DNA of 64,000 nucleotides from Tropicibacter alexandrii (GTDB lineage: Bacteria > Pseudomonadota > Alphaproteobacteria > Rhodobacterales > Rhodobacteraceae): the NCBI RefSeq assembly GCF_003667315.2, contig NZ_RCTZ02000001.1:310001-374000 (forward strand), given 5' to 3'. Each line of letters opens with the position of its first letter. Positions within the stretch are counted from its first letter, which is position 1. The translations under genes were made by a program, and so were the position numbers. Positions 49,933 through 58,707 of this stretch are shown here, piece after piece. The notes beneath the pieces are model-generated. The model was not told where the DNA came from. It ran no database searches and worked only from the letters and a program-made list of their open reading frames with translations.

Positions 49933-51276
49933 TCAGAGGTTCGGCCCGGGCACCAGCGTGGACCCGTCAAAGAAGCGCTGCACCCGAAAGCGCGACATGT
50001 CGATGCCGGGATCGCGCCCCAGCGCCAGATCGGCGGTGATCCTGCCAAATCCCGGCCCTGCGCCAAAGCCGTGCCCGCACATGCCGGTACAGATCGTCAG
50101 ACCGGGAATCTGGTCGGCCCGATCCACCACCGGCACCACGTCCGGCAAGACATCGATCATGCCGGCCCATGTCGCCTGAACCGCGATCTCGCCCATCTCG
50201 GGGAACAGCTCGGCAAAGCGTTTCGGCAATTGCGCGGCGCGGGCATGGTTGGGCTTGGGCGACAGGATTCGCATCCGCTCGAACGGGGTTTCCTGATCGT
50301 CGGCCCATTTGCGCGCCGTGCCGAAGGCATCCGGGTAGCCCTTGGGCGCGGGGCTGCGCAGCTTGACCTCGAATTCGCCGGACAAGGCGAGTTTCAGATA
50401 GCGCGGCAGGTGACGGATGGCGTCGGGGCCGATCATCAGCTCGGCAAAGGCGGCGGGCGCCAGCGTGTAGCCACCATCGGCGCGGGGCCGAAACGCGATG
50501 GAGCCGTCCACCCCCGCCCCGCTGACGCGTTGCGGCAAGGGGCCGGTGGCCAGCACCGTCGAGCGCACGGACAGCTGCGGGATGTCGATCCCGTGGCGGC
50601 GCAGGAACAGCCCCGACCACGCGCCGCCCGCCAAAACGGCGCTGTCACAGGCAATGCGCCCTTGTTCAGTGACGACCCCCGAGACGCGCCCCGCGCTCAG
50701 GTCCAGACCGCGCACCGCGCATTGCTCGACGATGGTCACGCCGCTTTCGCGCGCCAGCCGCGCCAGTTCGGGCACCGCGACCCACGGCTCGGCTTTCATG
50801 TCCGAGGGCGTGTGCAACGCCCCGACCCAGCCGCTGGCCTGCGCGCCATGCATCTGGTCAACCTCGGTCCGGGACAACAGCCGCGCCCCGGCGCCAAGCG
50901 CGTTGGCCTGATTGGCCCATGCCTCGTACCCGGCCATCTCGGGCTCGGAGGTGGCGAGGTACGAGATGCCCACGGTCTTCAACCCAAGGCGCCCCTGACA
51001 CTCGGCGTCGAGATCCGCCCAAAGACGCTGCGACTCCAACGCCACGGGAATCTCGGCCATGTCGCGTCCCTGCACGCGAATCCAGCCCCAGTTGCGGCTG
51101 GATTGTTCGGCGGCGATGCGGCCCTTTTCCAGAAGGACGACGCGCGCCCCGGCCCGCGCCGCGTAGAGCGCGGTGCAGGTGCCAATGACGCCGCCACCAA
51201 TGACCACGAGGTCGGCCTTTGAGGGAAGCGGCGCGGCGTGTTCCGGCTGCTGTGGGAGCGTGAAAGGAAAGGTCAT
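49933..51276 (-). CDS. FAD-dependent oxidoreductase (DadA/SoxA-like amine oxidase)
   Basis: 447 residues. ADLVVIGGGVIGTCTALYAARAGARVVLLEK is the FAD dinucleotide motif, RNWGWIRVQGRD a conserved family block, and CTGMCGHGFGAGPGFGRI the C-terminal FAD motif. The protein belongs to the DAO/sarcosine-oxidase group and probably oxidises an amine or imino acid. It has an N-terminal extension of about 20 residues without a signal. Start ATG 51276. It lies 31 bases after the acetylornithine deacetylase-like gene on the same strand and could share its transcript. Confidence 0.85.
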   Translation of the reverse strand: MTFPFTLPQQPEHAAPLPSKADLVVIGGGVIGTCTALYAARAGARVVLLEKGRIAAEQSSRNWGWIRVQGRDMAEIPVALESQRLWADLDAECQGRLGLKTVGISYLATSEPEMAGYEAWANQANALGAGARLLSRTEVDQMHGAQASGWVGALHTPSDMKAEPWVAVPELARLARESGVTIVEQCAVRGLDLSAGRVSGVVTEQGRIACDSAVLAGGAWSGLFLRRHGIDIPQLSVRSTVLATGPLPQRVSGAGVDGSIAFRPRADGGYTLAPAAFAELMIGPDAIRHLPRYLKLALSGEFEVKLRSPAPKGYPDAFGTARKWADDQETPFERMRILSPKPNHARAAQLPKRFAELFPEMGEIAVQATWAGMIDVLPDVVPVVDRADQIPGLTICTGMCGHGFGAGPGFGRITADLALGRDPGIDMSRFRVQRFFDGSTLVPGPNL

Positions 51277-51299
51277 GGCGCGTGGAACCGTGGGATTTT

Positions 51300-51319
51300 G
51301 GGTATTTTTACCAAGAAGA
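51300..51319 (+). repeat. Inverted copy of the GGTATTT-ACCAAGAAG motif at the argE stop
   Basis: GGGTATTTTTACCAAGAAGA on the plus strand overlaps the last codons of the deacetylase gene (SSW stop). It lacks the hairpin and is in opposite orientation to the other copies. Confidence 0.4.
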
Positions 51320-52480
51320 AACCTGAAGCGTATCCAGCAGCCGTTCCATGAAGCGCTGGCCATCTGCAAATTGCGCGAGCGTCAGGTATTCGTCGGGCTG
51401 GTGCGCGACGGTGATCGAGCCCGGGCCGCAGACGGCGGCTTTGTAGCCTGCGCGCTGGAAATGGCTGGCCTCGGTGCCGTAGCTGACGAAGTTTTCGCTG
51501 TTGTCGCCGGTGATCTGACGCACCAGTTCCTCGGCGGTGTTGGCCTCTTCCGGCGCCAGCGGCGGCAGCGAGAATTTCTCGGTCACCTCGATCCACGCCT
51601 CGGGGCGGATTTTCTGCATCTCGGTGGTGAGTTTGTCGACCTGCTCCCGGAAGAGCGCGCGCCACTCATCAAGGCTTTCGCCCGGAACGACGCGAAAGCC
51701 GAAGCCGAATTCGCAATCCTTGGCCGCGATGTTATGCGCGGTGCCGCCCGAGATCTGGCCGACATGTGCATTGGTATAGGGCGGGTCGAAAAGCGCGGCC
51801 ATGCCAGCGGGCGCGGCCGCTTGCAGCGAGGCGTTGAGGTGGTTGGCCCAGTCGATCAGTTTTGCCCCCCACATGATCGCGGACACGCCGGTGTGCAGAA
51901 GCGAGGAATGCACCTCGAACCCGTGCACATGCACCCACCACGTGACGCCACCCTTGTGGCCGGTGACGGCTTTCATCATCGTGGGTTCGCCGATGATGGC
52001 GTCGCGGGCGCGCGGCAGGCCGGACATCGCCTCGATCAAGGGCGGTGCCCCGGCGCAGCCGATTTCCTCGTCATAGGACAGCGCGATCTGCAAGGGGCGT
52101 TTGATGCCCCGATGCCGCGCTTCGACCAGCGCCCAGATGGCGAGCGCATCGAACCCCTTCATGTCGCAGGTGCCGCGCCCGAACAGCTTGCCGTCCTTCT
52201 CGGTCACGACCCAAGGGTCGGTGGACCAGTCCTGCCCATCCACCGGCACCACATCCGTATGACCGGACAGCACCACCCCGCCCGCGTCCCAAGGACCGAC
52301 ATGCGCAAACAGCGCCGCCTTGTGCGGCTGGTCCGGTTTGACATGCCGCTCGGCCTCGATCCCATGCGACGCGAGATAATCCTGCACCCAGTCGATCAAC
52401 GGCAGGTTGGTGTCACGGCTGACGGTGGGAAACCCCACCAGCGTTTCTAGGATCTGTCTCGGGGTCAGCCGGTCGGCCAT
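51308..52480 (-). CDS. argE: Acetylornithine deacetylase-like M20 peptidase
   Basis: 390 residues, ArgE/DapE family. LSGHTDVVPVDGQDW, GRGTCDMKGFDALAIWAL, LSYDEEIGCAGAPPLIE and YGTEASHFQRAG supply the di-zinc ligands and catalytic Glu pair. ArgE removes the acetyl group of N-acetylornithine in arginine synthesis; this paralogue sits beside an amidohydrolase and an oxidase rather than arg genes, so another N-acyl amino acid is possible. The ATG at 52480 has AAAAGG upstream; an ATG at 52495 would add five residues. Confidence 0.85.
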   Translation of the reverse strand: MADRLTPRQILETLVGFPTVSRDTNLPLIDWVQDYLASHGIEAERHVKPDQPHKAALFAHVGPWDAGGVVLSGHTDVVPVDGQDWSTDPWVVTEKDGKLFGRGTCDMKGFDALAIWALVEARHRGIKRPLQIALSYDEEIGCAGAPPLIEAMSGLPRARDAIIGEPTMMKAVTGHKGGVTWWVHVHGFEVHSSLLHTGVSAIMWGAKLIDWANHLNASLQAAAPAGMAALFDPPYTNAHVGQISGGTAHNIAAKDCEFGFGFRVVPGESLDEWRALFREQVDKLTTEMQKIRPEAWIEVTEKFSLPPLAPEEANTAEELVRQITGDNSENFVSYGTEASHFQRAGYKAAVCGPGSITVAHQPDEYLTLAQFADGQRFMERLLDTLQVSSW

Positions 52481-52498
52481 ACGATACCTTTTCATGGC

Positions 52499-52557
52499 TT
52501 CTTTGGTCTCAAAATACCTCGGGGTGAGGCCCGAAGGGCCGAGGGGCAGCGCCCCTC
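52499..52557 (-). repeat. Hairpin plus GGTATTT-ACCAAAGAAG element, copy iii (ABC ATPase-argE junction)
   Basis: On the minus strand: hairpin GAGGGGC/GCCCCTC (52557-52541), hairpin GGCCC/GGGCC (52540-52528), CCCCGA, then GGTATTTTGAGACCAAAGAA directly before the deacetylase start. The clearest of the four copies. Confidence 0.65.
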
Positions 52558-52566
52558 CCGACCCGC

Positions 52567-54399
52567 TCAGTATCCGCTATCGGTCGTCAGAACATGATGC
52601 CCCGGCGACACTTCGCGATATTCCGAGGGCGCGGGTTCATGCCCCACCGGATGAATCGGCGACGGGATCGGCTTGAAATTCAGGTCCTTTTCCGACTTGC
52701 GCCGACGCGGGTCCGCCACGGGAACCGCCTTCATCAGGGCCTGCGTATAGGGGTGCTGCGGGTCCTCGAAGACCGCGCGGCGCGGGCCGATTTCGACGAT
52801 GCGGCCCAGATACATCACGCCCACATGGTGGCTGACGCGCTCGACCACCGCCATGTCGTGGCTGATGAACAGGTAGCCGAGGCCCAGTTCCGCCTGCAAT
52901 TCCATCATCAGGTTCAAGACCTGCGCCTGCACCGACACGTCCAGCGCCGACACCGCCTCGTCGGCGACGATCAGCTTGGGGTTCAGGGCCAACGCGCGGG
53001 CGATGGCGATGCGCTGACGCTGGCCGCCCGACAATTCGTGCGGAAAGCGGCGCATGAAGCTGCGCGGCAGTTCGACCCGGTCGAACAGGTTGGCGACCTT
53101 GTCCATCACCGCGCTGCCGCGTTCGGTGCGGTAGTTGTGGATCGGTTCGGCCACCTGATCGGCCAGCGGCAGTTGCGGGTTCAGCGAGGCGAACGGATCC
53201 TGAAAGATCATCTGCATCTCGCGCCGCGCGTCGCGCAATTGGTTGGGCGACAGGCCGATCACGTCGACGCCGTCCAGCATGACCTTGCCCTTCATCGGCT
53301 CGACCAGACGCAGCACAGAGCGCCCCGCCGAGGACTTGCCGCAGCCCGATTCCCCCACAAGGCTCAGCGTCTGCCCCTTGTTGAGGGTAAAGCTCAGATC
53401 CTCGACCGCGTGGACATTGGCCACCGTGCGGCGAAAGAATCCGCCCTTGACCGGAAAGCGCGTGGTCAGCCCCTCGACGGTCAAGAGCGGCTCGTTGGTG
53501 CCGGGAATCGGGTCGGTCTTGTGGTCGGTCTGGCCCACCAGCTTCATCGGCTCGGGCAGGTCCTTGCCGGTCATCTCGCCCAGCTTGGGCACAGCGGCCA
53601 AGAGCGCACGGGTATAGGGGTGTTGCGGGCGTTCGAAGATTTCCTCGGCGGTGCCTTCCTCGACCTTGTTGCCCCGGAACATCACCACCACGCGGTCGGC
53701 CATCTGCGCGACCACGGCCATGTCATGGGTGATGAACATCACCGCCGTGCCGGTCTCGCGCTTGAGGCGGTCCATCAGGGCGAGGATTTCCGCCTGAATG
53801 GTCACGTCCAGCGCCGTTGTGGGCTCATCCGCGATCAGCAGGCGCGGTTTGCAGGCCAGTGCCATGGCGATGACCACGCGCTGCCGCATGCCGCCCGACA
53901 ATTCGTGCGGGTATTGCGTCAGGCGCCGCTCCGGCTCGGGAATACGCACCTCTTTCAACAGCTTGAGCGCCTCGGCGGTGGCCTCCTTCTTGGACAGGCC
54001 ACGGTGGACGCGCAATCCCTCGGTCAGCTGCCGCCCGACGGTGAAGACCGGGTTCAGGGCGGTCATCGGCTCTTGGAAGATCATGCCGATCTCGTTGCCG
54101 CGAATGGTGCGCATCAGCGACTGTTCGGCGGTGGCAAGGTCGATCTCGCCGCCCTCCTTGCGGTCGAACAGAAGCCGCCCGCCGGCGATCTTGCCGCCGC
54201 CATATTCCACCAGCCGCATCAGCGACAGCGAAGAGACCGACTTGCCCGAACCCGATTCGCCCACCACGCAGACGGTTTCGCCCGCCGCGATCTCGAACGA
54301 GACATCTTCGACCCCCACGACCGTGCCGCCCTTGGTTTCGAACTCGACCCGCAGCTTTTCGATACGGGCAATCGGTGCGGCCGGTGAGGCATCCAGCAT
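52567..54399 (-). CDS. ABC transporter ATP-binding protein, fused DppD-DppF type
   Basis: 610 residues with two complete ATPase domains joined in one chain. Domain 1: GESGSGKSVSS, LSGGMRQRVVIAMAL, LLIADEPTTALD. Domain 2: GESGCGKSSAGRSVL, LSGGQRQRIAIARAL, LIVADEAVSALD. Each ends with an oligopeptide-transporter-type C-terminal extension (EIFERPQHPYTRALL, VFEDPQHPYTQAL). It powers import of peptides or similar solutes. It is divergent from the binding-protein and permease genes that complete the system; the shared 259-base region contains no operator I can name. Confidence 0.93.
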   Translation of the reverse strand: MLDASPAAPIARIEKLRVEFETKGGTVVGVEDVSFEIAAGETVCVVGESGSGKSVSSLSLMRLVEYGGGKIAGGRLLFDRKEGGEIDLATAEQSLMRTIRGNEIGMIFQEPMTALNPVFTVGRQLTEGLRVHRGLSKKEATAEALKLLKEVRIPEPERRLTQYPHELSGGMRQRVVIAMALACKPRLLIADEPTTALDVTIQAEILALMDRLKRETGTAVMFITHDMAVVAQMADRVVVMFRGNKVEEGTAEEIFERPQHPYTRALLAAVPKLGEMTGKDLPEPMKLVGQTDHKTDPIPGTNEPLLTVEGLTTRFPVKGGFFRRTVANVHAVEDLSFTLNKGQTLSLVGESGCGKSSAGRSVLRLVEPMKGKVMLDGVDVIGLSPNQLRDARREMQMIFQDPFASLNPQLPLADQVAEPIHNYRTERGSAVMDKVANLFDRVELPRSFMRRFPHELSGGQRQRIAIARALALNPKLIVADEAVSALDVSVQAQVLNLMMELQAELGLGYLFISHDMAVVERVSHHVGVMYLGRIVEIGPRRAVFEDPQHPYTQALMKAVPVADPRRRKSEKDLNFKPIPSPIHPVGHEPAPSEYREVSPGHHVLTTDSGY

Positions 54400-54658
54400 A
54401 TTGGCGTTCCCTGTCTTGTCTTGTGGCGAAAGGCTAGGCTCAGCCCATCAGCGGTGTAAAGGGTTGGACTGCCCTGACCTTAGGCAATGCTTGCATTTTG
54501 ATCATCTTCCGTTTTCGATGGGGTCAGGGTGGGTAAATTTCGTGTCAGATGCGTTTGACGGTTGCATACCGAAGGCGCTTTGGTCGATGAATTTCCTACC
54601 AAGAAGTCAAAAAACAGGGAAGGTCCATGAGGCCCTCCCGACCAACAAGGAGAGACGA

Positions 54659-56362
54659 ATGAGACTCAAGTCGCTGATGCTTGGGGCCGTGGCCACCGCT
54701 GCGCTTGCCCCCGCCGCCTTTGCCGAGCGCGCCTCGGATGGCGAAGTCAGAATCATCTACTGGCAGGCGCCTTCGATCCTGAACCCGTTCCTGTCGGGCG
54801 GCACGAAAGACGTGGAATCGGCGTCGATGATCATCGAGCCGCTGGCGCGCTACAACTCTGCCGGTGAACTGGTGCCGTGGCTGGTCGAAGACGTGCCCAC
54901 CGTGAACAATGGCGGCGTTTCCGAAGACCTGAAGTCGATCACGTGGAAGATCACCCCGGGCCTGAAGTGGTCCGATGGCAGCGATTTCACCTCGGAAGAC
55001 GTGAAATTCACCTATGAATACTGCACCCATCCCGAAGGCGGCTGCGCGCAGCTGACCAAGTTCGGCGGCGTGACCAGCGTCGAAACTCCCGATCCGCTGA
55101 CCGTGATCGTGAACTTCGAGGAAGCGACGCCCAACCCCTATGGCCCGTTCGTGGGTGGCGAAAGCCCGATCCTGCAAAAGGCCCAGTTCGAGAACTGCAT
55201 GGGTGCCGCGGCCTCGACCTGCACCGAAGAGAACTTCAATCCGATCGGCACCGGCCCGTTCGTCGTCACCGAGTTCAAGCCGAACGACGTGATCACCATG
55301 AAGGCGAACGAGAACTACCGTGACCCGGCCAAGCCCGCCTTTGCCACCGTGACCTTCAAGGGCGGCGGCGATGCGGCGGCGGCGGGCACCGCCGTCATGG
55401 AAACCGGCGAGTTCGACTATGCGTGGAACCTGCAGCTGGCCCCCGACGTGATCTCCGAGATGGAAGCGGGCGGCAAGGGCGTGCCGGTCGCGGGCTTTGG
55501 CCCGCTGATGGAACGCATCATGCTGAACAACACCAACCCCGATCCGAACCTCGGCCCGGATGAGCGCTCGGTCGTGCGCCCGCATCCGTTCCTGGGTGAT
55601 CCGGCGGTCTACAAGGCGATGTCGATGGCCATCGACCGCCCGCTGCTGGTCGAGGTCGGCTATGGTCAGGCGGGCAAGCCCACCTGTTCCTGGGTCCCCG
55701 CGCCCGAGGCCTTCGCCTATTCCGACGTGCCGGGCTGCGACGTGCAGGACATCGAAGGCGCCAAGAAGATGCTGGACGATGCGGGCATCGTCGACACCGA
55801 TGGCGACGGCATCCGCGAGAAGGACGGCGTGCCGCTGTCGATCGTCTACCAGACCTCGACCAACGCCGTGCGTCAGGACTTCCAGGCGCTGATCAAGGAA
55901 TGGTGGAGCGAGATCGGCATCGAATCCGAACTGCGCAACGTCGATTCGTCGGTCTTCTTCGGCGGTGACCCGGGCTCGCCCGACACCTTCCAGAAGTTCT
56001 ATGCCGATGTGGAAATGTACGCCAACACCTTCAACGGCACCGATCCGCAGGCCTATCTGGGCAACGGTCTGTGCGACAAGGCCCCGCGTCCGGAAACCCA
56101 GTGGCAGGGCGAGAACATCAGCCGCTTCTGCGACGAGGAATACGACGCGCTGCACCTGGAGCTGACCCAGACCGCCGACATGGCCGAGCGTCAGCGCATC
56201 GGGCGTGAACTGTCCAAGATGGCGTTCGAGCGTGGCATGATGATCCCGCTGGTGCACCGTGGCCGTCTGTCGGCCCATGCCAACAGCCTTGGCGGTGTCG
56301 ACCTGAACGTCTGGGACAGCGAGCTGTGGAACGTCGCTGACTGGTACCGCATCGACGAGTGA
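54659..56362 (+). CDS. Peptide-type ABC transporter substrate-binding protein
   Basis: 567 residues. A signal peptide (MRLKSLMLGAVATAALAPAAFA) is followed by the SBP_bac_5 domain: IIYWQAPSILNPFLSGGTKD, SWPLVE-type strand, KWSDGSDFTSEDVKFTYEYC, and GTGPFVVTEFKPNDVITMKAN. It delivers peptide-like substrates to the two permeases encoded downstream. Four cysteines (in CTHPEGGC, CMGAAASTC) suggest disulfides. AAGGAGAG precedes the ATG at 54659; a much longer upstream frame runs antisense to the ATPase gene and is rejected. Two tandem TGATCA palindromes follow the stop. Confidence 0.93.
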   Translation: MRLKSLMLGAVATAALAPAAFAERASDGEVRIIYWQAPSILNPFLSGGTKDVESASMIIEPLARYNSAGELVPWLVEDVPTVNNGGVSEDLKSITWKITPGLKWSDGSDFTSEDVKFTYEYCTHPEGGCAQLTKFGGVTSVETPDPLTVIVNFEEATPNPYGPFVGGESPILQKAQFENCMGAAASTCTEENFNPIGTGPFVVTEFKPNDVITMKANENYRDPAKPAFATVTFKGGGDAAAAGTAVMETGEFDYAWNLQLAPDVISEMEAGGKGVPVAGFGPLMERIMLNNTNPDPNLGPDERSVVRPHPFLGDPAVYKAMSMAIDRPLLVEVGYGQAGKPTCSWVPAPEAFAYSDVPGCDVQDIEGAKKMLDDAGIVDTDGDGIREKDGVPLSIVYQTSTNAVRQDFQALIKEWWSEIGIESELRNVDSSVFFGGDPGSPDTFQKFYADVEMYANTFNGTDPQAYLGNGLCDKAPRPETQWQGENISRFCDEEYDALHLELTQTADMAERQRIGRELSKMAFERGMMIPLVHRGRLSAHANSLGGVDLNVWDSELWNVADWYRIDE

Positions 56363-56370
56363 TCGTTGAG

Positions 56371-56396
56371 GTAGGATGGGTGATCACCCATCCTAC
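56371..56396. repeat. 26-bp TGATCA palindrome, copy 3
   Basis: Identical to the other copies. It is the first of a tandem pair, 9 bases after the binding-protein stop codon. Confidence 0.93.
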
Positions 56397-56411
56397 TTTG
56401 CCAGCCCTTGG

Positions 56412-56437
56412 GTAGGATGGGTGATCACCCATCCTAC
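56412..56437. repeat. 26-bp TGATCA palindrome, copy 4
   Basis: Identical to copy 3, separated from it by 15 bases. It ends 38 bases before the first permease gene, so the pair forms two possible hairpins between binding protein and permease. Confidence 0.93.
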
Positions 56438-56474
56438 TTTCACATAAGAACAAGACCGCGAACCGAGGCGCCAG

Positions 56475-57482
56475 ATGCTCACATATGCCGTGCGACGGTT
56501 GATCCTTTCGATCCCGACGCTTCTGTTCATCAGTTTCGTCATCTTCATGCTGCTTCAGCTCGCCCCCGGCGACCCGATGGCACAGGTCCCGCTGACCGTG
56601 CCGCCGGAAGTGAAACAGAAGATGCGCGAAGCCCTCGGCCTCGGCCAGCCCCCGCTCGTGCAGTATTGGAAATGGCTGGTTCAGGTCTTCTGGATCGAAC
56701 CCCAAGTCCTGATCGACCACATCTTCGGCACCGCCTTCTCCGCCGGTGATCTGCGCGTGATCTCATGGCAGACCCGCTCGCCGGTGATGGACATCATCAT
56801 CCAGCGCATCCCGCAGACCCTCTGGGTCGTCGGTGTTGCCTACGTGGTCGCGATCCTCATTGCCCTGCCGATCGGCGTCTATTCCGCCTATCGGCAGTAT
56901 TCCGTCTTCGATCAGGCGGGCACCTTCGTGTCGATGGTGGGCTTTTCCATCCCGCCCTTCTTCACCGGCCCCCTGCTGATCGTGATCTTTTCCGTGCAGC
57001 TTGGGTGGTTCCCCTCGATCTATGACACCACCCATGTCGTCAACGACTGGGCCAGCTTCAAGATCCAGCTGCAGCAGATGATCATGCCGGTCATGGTGCT
57101 GGCGCTGCAGATCACCGCGCAGCTCAGCCGCTACATGCGCGCCTCGATGCTCGACAACCTGCGGCAGGACTATGTCCGCACCGCCCGCGCAAAGGGCCTG
57201 TCCGAGGCGGTGGTCGTCAATGTCCACGTGCTGCGCAACTCGATGATCCCGGTGGTCACGGTGATCGCCCTCGGCATCCCCGCCATCTTCGGTGGCGCCA
57301 TCATCACCGAGAACGTCTTCAAGGTGAACGGAATCGGCCAGCTGCTGCTGACCGCGCTCTTCGCCAACGACCTGCCGATGGTGATGACGCTGACCTTCAT
57401 CTTTGCGGTGCTCATCGTGCTCTTCAATCTCGTCGCCGATATCCTTTACGGCGTCCTCGACCCGCGGATCCGCTATGACTGA
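56475..57482 (+). CDS. Peptide-type ABC transporter permease (DppB type)
   Basis: 335 residues, six membrane helices. LTYAVRRLILSIPTLLFISFVIFMLLQ and GDPMAQVPLTVPPEVKQKMREALGLGQP are typical of DppB/OppB. The EAA loop is YVRTARAKGLSEAVVVNVHVLRNSMIPVVTV. It forms half of the transmembrane channel. ATG 56475, 112 bases after the binding protein across the palindrome pair. Its stop overlaps the next permease start by 8 bases. Confidence 0.95.
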   Translation: MLTYAVRRLILSIPTLLFISFVIFMLLQLAPGDPMAQVPLTVPPEVKQKMREALGLGQPPLVQYWKWLVQVFWIEPQVLIDHIFGTAFSAGDLRVISWQTRSPVMDIIIQRIPQTLWVVGVAYVVAILIALPIGVYSAYRQYSVFDQAGTFVSMVGFSIPPFFTGPLLIVIFSVQLGWFPSIYDTTHVVNDWASFKIQLQQMIMPVMVLALQITAQLSRYMRASMLDNLRQDYVRTARAKGLSEAVVVNVHVLRNSMIPVVTVIALGIPAIFGGAIITENVFKVNGIGQLLLTALFANDLPMVMTLTFIFAVLIVLFNLVADILYGVLDPRIRYD

Positions 57483-58458
57483 CAGCCCCCAGGACGACCT
57501 GATCGCCATCGGCGCGCTCACCGACACGGTTCCGCAATCGCCGCCCACCTCGCGGGCGCGCGACATCTGGGACCAGTTTCGCAAACACAAGGGCGCCATG
57601 CTGGGCCTTGGCTTTCTGGTCTTCATCACGCTCGCCGTGGTGATCGGGCCGTGGCTCTGGACGGTCGACCCGCAAAAGCTCGACATCCGCAACAAGGACA
57701 TGCGCCCGATCTACACCGCCATCTGGGACAGCAGCGCCAAGACCAGCTGGGCCAAGCCGCTGGGCTCGGACCAGTTGGGGCGCGACAACCTCGCCCAGAT
57801 GATCGCAGGCGGCCGCGTGTCGCTGGCCGTGGGCTGGGCGGCGATGCTTCTGTCGCTGTTCATCGGCACGTCGATCGGGGTTCTGGCGGGCTATTTCAAA
57901 CGGGTCGACGGGCTGCTGATGCGCACCACCGACCTGTTCCTCGCCCTGCCGATCCTGCCGCTGCTGCTGCTGGCCGTGACCCTGTTCCGCCAGCCCTTGC
58001 GGGAATTCGCAGGCAGCCCCGAAGGCGGCATGTTCATCCTGATCGTGACGATCATCGCGATCACCTCGTGGATGCCCACGGCGCGCATCGTGCGCGGCGA
58101 TATCCTTGCCATCAAGGAGCGTGAATTCGTCCTCGCGGCGCGGTCAATCGGCACGACCAATGGCAAGATCATCCGTCGCCACCTGCTGCCCAATGTGCTG
58201 TCACCGATCATGGTGTCCGCCGCCTTGGGCCTCGCCACGGCGATCATCACGGAATCCGCCCTGTCCTTCCTCGGTGTCGGCTTCCCGTCCGATTACCCGA
58301 CATGGGGCAAGATGCTGGCCGATGCGGTCGTACGGATGGAACGCTTTCCGGAGCGCGTCATGCTGCCCGGCATCGCGATCTCGCTGACGGTTCTGTCGGT
58401 GAACTATCTCGGCGACGGTCTGCGCGACGCCCTTGACCCGCGCACGCGCGGGCGCTGA
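57475..58458 (+). CDS. Peptide-type ABC transporter permease (DppC type)
   Basis: 327 residues. A cytoplasmic tail of about 45 residues is followed by FRKHKGAMLGLGFLVFITLAVVI, LGSDQLGRDNLAQMIAGGRVSLAVG and the EAA loop FVLAARSIGTTNGKIIRRHLLPNVLSP, all of the DppC type. An extended loop with WDSSAKTSWAKP lies after the first helix. It pairs with the preceding permease. No accessory gene follows; the operon ends here. Confidence 0.95.
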   Translation: MTDSPQDDLIAIGALTDTVPQSPPTSRARDIWDQFRKHKGAMLGLGFLVFITLAVVIGPWLWTVDPQKLDIRNKDMRPIYTAIWDSSAKTSWAKPLGSDQLGRDNLAQMIAGGRVSLAVGWAAMLLSLFIGTSIGVLAGYFKRVDGLLMRTTDLFLALPILPLLLLAVTLFRQPLREFAGSPEGGMFILIVTIIAITSWMPTARIVRGDILAIKEREFVLAARSIGTTNGKIIRRHLLPNVLSPIMVSAALGLATAIITESALSFLGVGFPSDYPTWGKMLADAVVRMERFPERVMLPGIAISLTVLSVNYLGDGLRDALDPRTRGR

Positions 58459-58568
58459 CCGGCACAGGGCCGCCTCACCACGTGGGGCGGCCCGCTTGCG
58501 CAAATAAGGACAGGCTTCAAGCCTGCCCGCCCGGCGGCAAAACATCCCTGCATCGCGATCCGTCCAGC

Positions 58569-58621
58569 ATGGAACAGGCGTTCCATGACCCTTGGTGGAA
58601 ATCGGAACAGTGTTCCGATTT
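58569..58621. promoter_or_regulatory. Two GGAAC-GTTCC operator-like dyads upstream of the YeeE-like gene
   Basis: ATGGAAC/GTTCCAT (58569-58586, AGGC spacer) and AAATCGGAAC/GTTCCGATTT (58599-58621, AGT spacer, ten-base arms) share the core GGAACA..GTTCC. They stand 30 bases apart centre to centre, about three helical turns, in the 249-base gap before the YeeE-like gene. A dimeric repressor bound to both is a natural reading. No regulator gene lies next to them. Confidence 0.65.
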
Positions 58622-58707
58622 GTGATCCGCTCCCCGGTGCAAGCGGTCTTGTCAGGCGACACAAAGGGCTCCATCTGGGACAGAATTCCAGAACCCCGGA
58701 GACAGAC

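Noticed and set aside
52594-54387. A 597-codon plus-strand frame opposite the ABC ATPase gene
   Set aside because: Mirror frame of a gene with two complete ATPase domains; composition is His/Arg/Gln-rich and without any domain.
58599-58621. LexA box
   Set aside because: Alphaproteobacterial LexA uses direct GTTC-N7-GTTC repeats and the Gram-positive box has four bases between GAAC and GTTC; here there are three, and the downstream gene is not an SOS gene.
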